Source: Cytophagales bacterium
GTDB lineage: Bacteria > Bacteroidota > Bacteroidia > Cytophagales > Cyclobacteriaceae
Length of the DNA: 7,057 nucleotides
Assembly (NCBI GenBank): GCA_029262935.1
Contig: JAJCYK010000452.1
Span: 1-7,057, forward strand
Reading direction: 5' to 3'
In this document: positions 1 to 5,839 of the stretch, one piece after another
Layout: every line of letters starts with the position of its first letter
Numbering within the stretch: the first letter of the stretch is position 1
Translations under genes and position numbers: made by a program
Notes under the pieces: model-generated
Databases searched by the model: none
Told to the model about the DNA's origin: nothing
Seen by the model: only the letters and a program-made list of their open reading frames with translations

Positions 1-250
1 CGCATTCGATATCTTTTTCTACAGCTCTTGAAAGAGCACAGACCACAGGATCAGAAACATTTTCAGCAATTGCCATTACAGAAGCGAAATCACCTGGGCT
101 TGAAATCGGAAAGCCAGCTTCAATAACATCTACCCCTAGACCTTCCAGTGCTTTAGCGATGATTACCTTTTCTTTCTTATTCAATCCACAGCCTGGTACT
201 TGCTCCCCATCCCTCAGTGTTGTATCGAAAATATTAACCTTTTGATCCAT
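1..250 (-). CDS. leuA: 2-isopropylmalate synthase, N-terminal part (cut by window edge)
   Basis: This is the first committed enzyme of leucine biosynthesis; it condenses acetyl-CoA with 2-oxoisovalerate to give 2-isopropylmalate in the cytoplasm. Reading the minus strand from the ATG at 250, the protein begins [20 protein letters not shown]. The [10 protein letters not shown] block is the hallmark of the DRE-TIM metallolyase family, with the metal-binding Asp and the catalytic Arg in DTTLRDGE. It is followed by [19 protein letters not shown], typical of LeuA. Only the first 83 codons of roughly 390-510 are present; the rest lies beyond base 1. Homocitrate synthase and citramalate synthase share the N-terminal motif, but EAGFP..SPGDF favours LeuA. 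It is divergent from the 520-residue gene. I found no Leu-rich leader or terminator in its upstream gap, so nothing visible explains its regulation. Confidence 0.9.
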   Translation of the reverse strand, partial: MDQKVNIFDTTLRDGEQVPGCGLNKKEKVIIAKALEGLGVDVIEAGFPISSPGDFASVMAIAENVSDPVVCALSRAVEKDIEC

Positions 251-363
251 AATTTTTAGGGTTATGCATTAAATCAGTAGGGAATTTACCAGTGGGGACA
301 GGGATATAAAAATCAAAAAACTGACATTTTACGAATCCTGAATACTCATTATTTGTTCAAATA

Positions 364-393
364 TTGCTTAAATTGCATTTTAAAGATATTTTG
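364..393 (+). promoter_or_regulatory. Possible Bacteroidota-type promoter for the 520-residue gene
   Basis: A TTG at 364-366 is followed after 20 bases by TATTTTG at 387-393, one T short of the Bacteroidota -7 consensus TAnnTTTG. The spacing fits that promoter class and would put the transcript start about 10 bases before the ATG at 410. The region is very AT-rich, so a chance match is possible. The rest of the 251-409 divergent gap holds nothing else I can recognise, and I found no clean promoter for leuA on the other strand. Confidence 0.3.
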
Positions 394-409
394 AGCTTAA
401 TTATTTACG

Positions 410-1972
410 ATGTCTAATGACATAAGCAAAGGGTTATTTCATTTGATTAAAGGCCTTTCCCCTAGCGAAAAGCGTTATTTCCGGTTATTCGTTAGCAAGG
501 AGGGCAAGTCTCAACACAAGAAATTCCTAAGACTTTTCGAAGTGATGGAGGTGCAAAAGGTGTATTCTGAGGAAGCTATTCTTCAGGCGGAGCCTACTTT
601 AAAACCCTCGCAAATGTCTAATTTAAAAGCCCATCTTTACAAACGAATTTTACAAAGCCTCAGATCATTTGAAAGCAGTAGTGTAAGGGATATCCAAATC
701 CGAGAATTAATCGATTATGCTCAAATTCTATACAATCGCAGCCTGTACGGGCAATGTGTACGGGCCTTACAAAAAGCTAAAAAACTTGCGGACAAACATG
801 ATAATTTGGAGATGCTACTGGAAATCTTCAAATGGGAAAAGTTGGTTTTAAGTCAAACTGTAGGCAAGGGTAACCAGAAAAGAGTAAACGCTATCATTGA
901 TCAAGTGCGGGATGTAAACAACCGGATCAATAACATCAATTCTTTTTCGAACATTTCGGTAAAGCTCAATGCACTGTATTTAAGAAAAGGGTTTATTAGA
1001 AATCAGAAAGATTACGACAAAGTTCATGCAATCTTTCAAGAAGGACTCCCGGAGTATGACGAGGATTTGCTAAGCTTTTATGAAAAACTTCATCTCTACA
1101 ACTTGTTTGTAGATTATTATTTTTTCATTCAAGACTTTAGACAAGGCTGTCAATATGCCCAAAAATGGGTGAATTTAATTGAGGAAAGTCAACGCATCCC
1201 TGATTACCTGGATAATTACTTAAAAGGGCTGAACCAATTGATGATAGCTGAGTACAAACTGATGCGCTATGAAGAATTTGTGAATAATCATCGGCGTATG
1301 AAGAATTTACCTTTTCAACCTGGCGTAGACTTAGACGCAAACATTCAACTGAAACTACAAAAGTACACCTACTCTCATTTGTTCAATAAATACTTCATGG
1401 TCGGTGATTTTGACATTGGGGTTATGTTAATGGGCAAGATCAAACCGGCACTAGAACAATTTATTGATCATTTGGACAAGCACTCTCGGTTAATCATGTA
1501 TTATAAAATTGCTTGCTTATATTTTGGTAGCAGTGACTTTAGCGAATCCATAAAGTGGCTGAACCGGGTAATAAATACAGAAAGTGAAGATATTAGGGAG
1601 GATGTCCACAGTTTTGCACGAATCCTAAACCTAGTCTGCCACTTCGAACTAGGACACATGGATGTTATTCCTTATTACCTAAGATCAACGTATCGCTATT
1701 TGTCTAAAAAGGATGATTTAGGGCAATTTCAGAAATACATTTTACGATTTATCAAGCGCCTTGAAGGGAGCATGACGGAAAAGATACTAATCGAGCAATT
1801 TAAAAAATTGAGGTTGCAACTGTTGAGTTTGGTGGAGAGCCCATTTGAAAAAAGAGCGTTTATTTACTTTGATATCATTTCTTGGTTGGAGAGCAAAATT
1901 CAGGGGGAAAAAGTAGGGACTATTATCAAAGAAAAGGCCTTGAAAGTAATTGGAAAGTCCAGAGCCGCCTAG
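410..1972 (+). CDS. Conserved hypothetical helical TPR-like protein, 520 aa
   Basis: I do not recognise a named function. The protein is hydrophilic and almost wholly alpha-helical, with no signal peptide, membrane segment or enzyme motif, so it is probably cytoplasmic. Residues 1-90 form a charged N-terminal module (SPSEKRYFRLFVSKEGK, then a helix ending in KRILQSLRSF). After it come helix pairs spaced like tetratricopeptide repeats, clearest at about 97-148 (IDYAQILYNRSLYGQCVRALQKAKKLA), 222-259 and 360-435 (YYKIACLYFGSSDFSESIKWLNRVI). TPR-like solenoids usually bind other proteins. From memory, proteins with this N-terminus occur as uncharacterised genes in Cytophagales; I cannot confirm this here. 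The ATG at 410 is the first in frame and sits in an AT-rich context with no clear Shine-Dalgarno. The gene stands alone, divergent from leuA and separated from the aromatic operon by that operon's own leader. Confidence 0.85.
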   Translation: MSNDISKGLFHLIKGLSPSEKRYFRLFVSKEGKSQHKKFLRLFEVMEVQKVYSEEAILQAEPTLKPSQMSNLKAHLYKRILQSLRSFESSSVRDIQIRELIDYAQILYNRSLYGQCVRALQKAKKLADKHDNLEMLLEIFKWEKLVLSQTVGKGNQKRVNAIIDQVRDVNNRINNINSFSNISVKLNALYLRKGFIRNQKDYDKVHAIFQEGLPEYDEDLLSFYEKLHLYNLFVDYYFFIQDFRQGCQYAQKWVNLIEESQRIPDYLDNYLKGLNQLMIAEYKLMRYEEFVNNHRRMKNLPFQPGVDLDANIQLKLQKYTYSHLFNKYFMVGDFDIGVMLMGKIKPALEQFIDHLDKHSRLIMYYKIACLYFGSSDFSESIKWLNRVINTESEDIREDVHSFARILNLVCHFELGHMDVIPYYLRSTYRYLSKKDDLGQFQKYILRFIKRLEGSMTEKILIEQFKKLRLQLLSLVESPFEKRAFIYFDIISWLESKIQGEKVGTIIKEKALKVIGKSRAA

Positions 1973-2034
1973 TAAATCACGGCGATCAAATAGCCCGTTG
2001 ACTAGAACCCAATGATAAAAATATCGTCTAATTG

Positions 2035-2067
2035 TTTGGAAGATCGATTGATAATTAATTATTATTG
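2035..2067 (+). promoter_or_regulatory. Likely promoter of the phe/aromatic operon
   Basis: TTTG at 2035-2038 and TATTATTG at 2060-2067 are separated by 21 bases. They match the Bacteroidota -33 TTTG / -7 TAnnTTTG pattern, with one mismatch in the -7 box. Transcription would then begin near 2074, about a dozen bases before the leader-peptide ATG at 2087. That is the position an attenuator-controlled operon needs. This is inferred from position and consensus only. Confidence 0.4.
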
Positions 2068-2080
2068 TAATTAGTAATCG
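2045..2080. repeat. Imperfect inverted repeat over the predicted -7 region
   Basis: The arms 2045-2057 (CGATTGATAATTA) and 2068-2080 (TAATTAGTAATCG) pair at 12 of 13 positions, counting one G-U pair and one A-G mismatch. The loop is 10 bases and contains the predicted -7 box. It could be an operator dyad, or a weak hairpin ending the upstream gene, although no T-run follows it. In DNA this AT-rich, part of the symmetry may be chance. Confidence 0.35.
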
Positions 2081-2086
2081 AAAAAA

Positions 2087-2152
2087 ATGAATCAATATAT
2101 AAATACATTTTATTTTTACTTTTTTGGCCCTAAGCCGGGATTGAAGAGGTAA
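2087..2152 (+). CDS. Phe/Tyr-rich leader peptide of the aromatic operon (21 aa)
   Basis: A short ORF runs from ATG 2087 to TAA 2150-2152, preceded directly by seven A residues, an A-rich start context of the kind favoured in Bacteroidota. Its 21 residues include seven aromatics: Tyr4, then an unbroken FYFYFF at residues 8-13 (bases 2108-2125), followed by GPKPGLKR. Such a run is very unlikely by chance in front of a phenylalanine gene. It is the signature of a ribosome-mediated attenuator: with little charged tRNA-Phe or tRNA-Tyr the ribosome stalls on these codons. The peptide itself probably has no function after synthesis. The last codons (2135-2149) double as one arm of the proposed antiterminator, so translation to the stop codon would mask that arm. 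The product is too short for routine gene callers. Confidence 0.85.
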   Translation: MNQYINTFYFYFFGPKPGLKR

Positions 2153-2192
2153 TGTATTGAAAAATAAATACTTAAAACCTTAAAAGTCCCGG
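2135..2192 (+). promoter_or_regulatory. Proposed antiterminator hairpin of the attenuator
   Basis: Three nested pairings can form in the RNA: CCGGGA 2135-2140 with TCCCGG 2187-2192, AGGT 2147-2150 with ACCT 2177-2180, and GTATT 2154-2158 with AATAC 2167-2171. The outer pairing uses up the core of the terminator's 5' arm (2182-2193), so the two structures exclude each other. A ribosome stalled early in the Phe/Tyr run leaves 2135-2140 free and would permit this fold. A ribosome at the stop codon (2150) covers it. I see no separate pause hairpin, so this looks like a two-state design. No folding energies were computed. Confidence 0.7.
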
Positions 2193-2212
2193 ATCTTCCG
2201 GGACTTTTTTTT
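2182..2212 (+). terminator. Intrinsic terminator (attenuator) immediately before pheA
   Basis: AAAAGTCCCGGA (2182-2193) and TCCGGGACTTTT (2197-2208) form a perfect 12-bp stem with a three-base loop TCT and a GC-rich core. A run of eight T starts inside the 3' arm at 2205 and reaches 2212. Only four bases (GCTT) then separate it from the pheA ATG at 2217. A terminator placed between a Phe/Tyr-rich leader and the first structural gene is best read as conditional, not as the end of the upstream gene 200 bases away. Confidence 0.9.
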
Positions 2213-2216
2213 GCTT

Positions 2217-3104
2217 ATGGGTAAAAAACTAAATATCGCAATCCAAGGAGCCCCTGCCTCTTTTCATCATCAGGCAGCGGCGGAATACTTCCAGGATGAA
2301 ATATCCATTATGGAATGTAGAAGTTTTGTACAAGTATGTGAGGCTCTTCAAAAAGGGCAAGTCAATAACGCGGTGATGGCCATAGAAAATACGTTCACAG
2401 GTAGCATACTTCCCAACTATGGACTGCTACAAGATTACCCCTTGCATATCATTGGGGAACATTACTTACGCATTGAACAAAACCTTATGGCCCTTCCAGG
2501 TCAACAACTGGATGACATAAGTTTCGTCCACTCCCACCCCATTGCCCTAAACCAATGTAATTGGTACTTGGAACAACATCCGAAAATAATTGCCATAGAG
2601 AAAGACGATACCGCCGGCAGCGCTCGGGAAATTGTCGAGAAAGGTTTGACTGGAGTGGCCGCTATTGCAGGAAGGCAGGCTGCTGCGTTGTATGGGCTAG
2701 AAGTACTGGCCAGGGACATTGAAAACTTAAAGCAAAATCAAACTCGGTTCTTAGTGCTCAGCGCTGATGGTAAAGAAAATGTCCTCACCCCTAACAAAGC
2801 CTCTATCTGCCTGGAAGCCGCGCATAAGGTGGGTTCCTTGATGGATGTATTGCAAATATTTCATCAGTTTCACATTAACATTACAAAGATTCAATCTGTG
2901 CCAATTATCGGAAAACCTTATCAATATCAGTTTCATCTGGATGTCGAATGGGGTCCTGAAACGAGCTTGGATCTGATAAAAGAGGGATTAGAAGAGGTAA
3001 CATTTTCCCACAGAGTTTTGGGAAGTTATAATAAAGGAATAAAAACTAATGATTATACCGGTAGCCGAAAAGCTTCAGCAAGTAGAGGAGTATTACTTTT
3101 CTAA
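2217..3104 (+). CDS. pheA: Prephenate dehydratase with C-terminal ACT domain
   Basis: The enzyme converts prephenate to phenylpyruvate, the branch step to phenylalanine, in the cytoplasm. The dehydratase domain covers about residues 5-182, with the expected IENTFTGSI, DDTAGSAREI, AAIAGRQAAALYGL and NQTRF motifs; Thr176 and Arg177 of TRF are the catalytic positions. An ACT regulatory domain (about 194-272) follows, where phenylalanine feedback is expected. The family's GALV and ESRP binding motifs appear as GSLM (206-209) and QSVP (226-229). There is no chorismate mutase domain; that activity is fused to the DAHP synthase two genes on. I chose ATG 2217 over the in-frame TTG at 2211, which lies in the terminator T-run; the product is 295 aa. 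The last 19 residues (277-295) overlap the aminotransferase gene and look unlike a normal PheA end. One extra A at 3041-3045 would give a stop after residue 277, at a TAATG junction. Confidence 0.93.
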   Translation: MGKKLNIAIQGAPASFHHQAAAEYFQDEISIMECRSFVQVCEALQKGQVNNAVMAIENTFTGSILPNYGLLQDYPLHIIGEHYLRIEQNLMALPGQQLDDISFVHSHPIALNQCNWYLEQHPKIIAIEKDDTAGSAREIVEKGLTGVAAIAGRQAAALYGLEVLARDIENLKQNQTRFLVLSADGKENVLTPNKASICLEAAHKVGSLMDVLQIFHQFHINITKIQSVPIIGKPYQYQFHLDVEWGPETSLDLIKEGLEEVTFSHRVLGSYNKGIKTNDYTGSRKASASRGVLLF

Positions 3105-4224
3105 AAAGCTGCAAGAAATAAGAAGTATGAATGCCCGAGGCCTTGATGTAATTAATCTAGGTATTGGCAGCCCTGATCTGGGTCCTTCCTCAGCAGTGGT
3201 TAATTCTTTGGCTGATTCAGCTAGTAAAGAAGGGAACCACGGGTATCAACCCTATCGGGGTACTGCTGCTCTTAGAATGGCTATGGCCCAATGGTACCAA
3301 AATGTATTTGGAATTAATCTTGATGCTGACCATCAGGTATTGCCCTTGATGGGGTCAAAGGAAGGTATATTTCATATTTCGATGGCGTTTCTTAACCCTG
3401 GCGATGAAGTGTTGGTTCCGAATCCGGGATACCCAGGATACGCTGGCACGACCAAGTTGGTGGGTGCTGAGCCTATCTTTTACCCTCTAGATCCGCTTAA
3501 CAATTGGCAACCGTCGTGGGAGTTTTTAGAAAGATTAAATACCGATAATGTTAAAATCATGTGGATTAATTACCCACATATGCCCACTGGGGCACTGGCG
3601 CAGGTGGCAACGTTTGAAAGACTGATTGATTGGACTAAGGAGCGAGGCATTTTATTATGTCACGATAACCCCTACAGCTTAATACTAAATCCAGAAGCAC
3701 CTCTCAGTTTACATAGCATCACGGGCTCCATGGATCATTGCCTGGAATTAAACTCCTTGAGTAAGGGGCATCATATGGCGGGTTGGCGTGTGGGCATGGC
3801 CATTGGGCAAACTGAATACATAGATGCCATTGTTCGAGTAAAAAGCAACATCGATAGTGGCATGTTTCGGGGGTTGCAAGATGCCGCTACCACGGCGTTG
3901 GCCCCGAATGGTGACTGGCACAATACTCAGAACAACATTTATAAAAAAAGAAAGAAATTGGTTGAATCCTTAATGGATTTGCTTGGATGTGACTATAACC
4001 AAAATACTGCAGGCTTATTTGTTTGGGCAAAGGTACCAGATGAAATATCAGATACAGCAGGATTTACAGATCAAATATTATATGACGCCAAGGTATTCGT
4101 AGTACCTGGTCAAGTGTTTGGTGAATCAGGGTCTCGCTACGTAAGAGCTTCTCTTTGCGTGAATGAAGGTCGTATAAATGAGGCCATAAATCGAATAAAA
4201 GAACTTAAAATATCCATATCATGA
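3049..4224 (+). CDS. PLP-dependent class I/II aminotransferase, probably aromatic amino acid forming
   Basis: This is a 391-residue fold-type I aminotransferase. Lys239 in NSLSKGHHMAGWRVG is the expected Schiff-base lysine, Asp206 in CHDNPYS should contact the PLP ring nitrogen, and Arg366 in SRYVRAS should bind the substrate carboxylate. INLGIGSPDLGPS near residues 35-47 is the usual N-terminal substrate-binding segment. The common NPTG motif reads YPHMPTG (175-181), with Met178 in place of the Asn that normally contacts the cofactor. By context it most likely transaminates phenylpyruvate (and perhaps 4-hydroxyphenylpyruvate), but sequence alone does not fix the substrate, and aspartate or LL-diaminopimelate aminotransferases are close relatives. 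The ATG at 3049 starts a typical N-terminus (EYYFSKKLQEIRSM), so the 56-base overlap with pheA is real coding sequence for this gene. Its stop overlaps the next start (ATGA), suggesting translational coupling. Confidence 0.88.
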   Translation: MIIPVAEKLQQVEEYYFSKKLQEIRSMNARGLDVINLGIGSPDLGPSSAVVNSLADSASKEGNHGYQPYRGTAALRMAMAQWYQNVFGINLDADHQVLPLMGSKEGIFHISMAFLNPGDEVLVPNPGYPGYAGTTKLVGAEPIFYPLDPLNNWQPSWEFLERLNTDNVKIMWINYPHMPTGALAQVATFERLIDWTKERGILLCHDNPYSLILNPEAPLSLHSITGSMDHCLELNSLSKGHHMAGWRVGMAIGQTEYIDAIVRVKSNIDSGMFRGLQDAATTALAPNGDWHNTQNNIYKKRKKLVESLMDLLGCDYNQNTAGLFVWAKVPDEISDTAGFTDQILYDAKVFVVPGQVFGESGSRYVRASLCVNEGRINEAINRIKELKISIS

Positions 4225-5327
4225 CTAACTTAAAAATGAACCTTAAACCTTTAGATCAATGGGGTGTGACTGATAATTTTCCTTTGATTATCAGTGGACC
4301 CTGTAGCGCGGAAACCCCTGAGCAAGTAATGCAGACCGCAAAGGCTTTGGTAGAGAAAAACCCTCAAGTAAAAGTGTTTCGTGCAGGCATTTGGAAACCA
4401 CGAACCCGACCAAATAGCTTTGAAGGCATCGGCATAGAAGCTTTGGGTTGGCTACAAGATGTTAAGAAAGAAACGGGCTTGCTTACTTCAGTGGAAGTGG
4501 CAAATGCCAATCATGTATATGAAGCTTTAAAACACGGAGTGGATATACTCTGGGTAGGTGCACGTACCACAGTAAACCCATTTAGCGTCCAAGATATTGC
4601 TGATGCCATGAAAGGGGTTGATGTTCCAGTTATGGTTAAAAATCCCATCAATCCAGATTTGCAATTGTGGTTAGGTGCCATTGAACGCATACATCAAGCT
4701 GGAATTACCCGACTAGGGGCGATTCATCGAGGATTCTCAAGCGGGCAAAACGGGCGTTTTAGAAATGCGCCTCGATGGAGATTGCCCATTGAGCTGAAAC
4801 GATTACTGCCAGACCTTCCTATGATTTGTGATCCCAGCCATATCTGTGGAAACCGGGATATGTTGCAAGAAGTTTCACAAAAAGCTCTTGATTTAGCTAT
4901 GGATGGTCTTATGTTGGAGTCACATCCTAATCCTGATGAGGCTTGGAGTGATAAAAACCAACAAGTCACACCCGACGCACTGGCAGAAATTCTGGAAAGC
5001 CTAAATTTGCGCAAGCCTGAAGGAGATGCTATAGGTACTGTAGACTTTCTTAGCTTGCATCGAGATGAAATCGATTTGATCGATATGGAGATTCTTGACA
5101 CCATTGCCCGAAGAGCGAAAGTTGTTAAAAAGATTGCGGAGCATAAGAAGGAGCATAAAATGACCATTCTTCAAGTAAACCGTTGGGACGAATTGTTGAA
5201 GGACCGATTGGCTATGGCTAAAAAGTTAGGGCTTGATGATAAATTCTCCAAAGAGTTATATCAGCAGATTCACTTGATGTCTATCAGGATCCAAACTGCG
5301 GTAATGAATGCCGAGAAAGAAACTTGA
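4221..5327 (+). CDS. aroF: DAHP synthase (type I-beta) fused to C-terminal AroQ chorismate mutase
   Basis: This 368-residue bifunctional enzyme catalyses the first shikimate-pathway step (phosphoenolpyruvate plus erythrose 4-phosphate to DAHP) and the rearrangement of chorismate to prephenate. The synthase domain (about 15-262) shows GPCSAET (26-32), KPRTRP (59-64), GARTTVNPF (113-121), MVKNP (138-142), AIHRG (167-171) and the metal-site DPSH (204-207). The mutase domain (about 275-362) shows LHRDEIDLIDMEILDTIARR, then KKIAEHKK and a final helix with IHLMSIRIQ, as in the AroQ-alpha fold. C-terminal AroQ fusions to DAHP synthase are established for Bacteroidota (for example Prevotella), where prephenate acts as the allosteric inhibitor. 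I infer the same here. It starts at ATG 4221, sharing ATGA with the aminotransferase stop; a second ATG at 4236 is less likely. It supplies prephenate for PheA. Confidence 0.94.
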   Translation: MTNLKMNLKPLDQWGVTDNFPLIISGPCSAETPEQVMQTAKALVEKNPQVKVFRAGIWKPRTRPNSFEGIGIEALGWLQDVKKETGLLTSVEVANANHVYEALKHGVDILWVGARTTVNPFSVQDIADAMKGVDVPVMVKNPINPDLQLWLGAIERIHQAGITRLGAIHRGFSSGQNGRFRNAPRWRLPIELKRLLPDLPMICDPSHICGNRDMLQEVSQKALDLAMDGLMLESHPNPDEAWSDKNQQVTPDALAEILESLNLRKPEGDAIGTVDFLSLHRDEIDLIDMEILDTIARRAKVVKKIAEHKKEHKMTILQVNRWDELLKDRLAMAKKLGLDDKFSKELYQQIHLMSIRIQTAVMNAEKET

Positions 5328-5342
5328 AGAAGTATAAATTGC

Positions 5343-5836
5343 ATGACACCTGAGGGACCCATTGAATTCAGGCCTTGACCAAAACTCAGGCAGAACTTCT
5401 TCCTGAAATGATGTATTGGGCACTGTTTGTGGCTCCTGGTAAGAAGCCTCTTGCCAAATCTGTCATTTGGGAGTCGCAGCTGTTGCACTACCATGCATCA
5501 TGGGGGAAGGTCGATGATGTGGGAGTGGTGGCTAAAAAAGGAGATGCTCCTATTGGAGCTGCTTGGTGTCGTACTTTTCCGAAGGACCTTCCTGGGTATG
5601 GGTTCGTAAGTGAAGATACTCCCGAGATGGTAATTGCCCTTAAGGAAGGTTACCGCAACCAAGGGACAGGTACATATTTGTTAAACACTTTATTTAGTAC
5701 GTTAAGAAAACGAGGTGGTCACAGCCTTAGTCTAAGTGTTCATAAGTTGAATCCAGCCATACGATTATATAGAAGATTAGGATTCGAAGTTTACTCTCAT
5801 GCAGGCGACGCGTATACCATGGTAAAAAGGCTATAA
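5343..5836 (+). CDS. GNAT-family N-acetyltransferase, N-terminus split by a -1 frameshift
   Basis: The main open frame (5375-5836) encodes an acetyl-CoA-dependent GNAT acetyltransferase. Motif A is EGYRNQGTGTYLLNTL, whose R-x-x-G-x-G loop binds the CoA pyrophosphate. A typical C-terminal motif B region follows (HKLNPAIRLYRRLGFEVYSH). The acceptor substrate is unknown. This frame has no ATG until 5408. Its upstream TTG (5375) is preceded by an ATG at 5343 in another frame reading MTPEGPIEFRP, which stops at TGA 5376. Joined by a -1 shift at CCTTG (5373-5377), the two give MTPEGPIEFRP-LTKTQAEL, a normal GNAT beginning (IxxRPLT) of about 164 aa. One base is probably missing from the sequence, or the gene is mildly broken. 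It lies 15 bases after the DAHP synthase fusion, so it is likely transcribed with it, but nothing links its activity to aromatic synthesis. Confidence 0.75.
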
Positions 5837-5839
5837 AAC

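Noticed and set aside
251..409. A search for a branched-chain amino acid leader peptide and attenuator upstream of leuA, by analogy with the pheA leader.
   Set aside because: No short ORF rich in Leu, Ile or Val and no hairpin followed by a T-run was found on the minus strand.
2152..2160. A two-codon ORF, ATG TAT TGA (Met-Tyr-stop), overlapping the leader stop codon as TAATG and preceded by GAAGAGG.
   Set aside because: It is a striking match for a reinitiation or Tyr-sensing minimal ORF, but nine bases can arise by chance and the region is already explained by the antiterminator pairing.
2211..2216. An in-frame TTG start for pheA at 2211, two codons before the ATG.
   Set aside because: The TTG lies within the terminator's T-run; ATG 2217 is the ordinary start and gives the normal PheA N-terminus.
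4724..5167. A 147-codon minus-strand open frame inside the DAHP synthase gene.
   Set aside because: It lies wholly antisense to a clearly identified enzyme and has no recognisable domain.
5370..5380. CCT TGA C in the GNAT gene resembles the prfB recoding site CTT TGA C.
   Set aside because: The prfB site shifts +1, but the GNAT frame here needs -1; a +1 shift meets a stop codon within ten codons.
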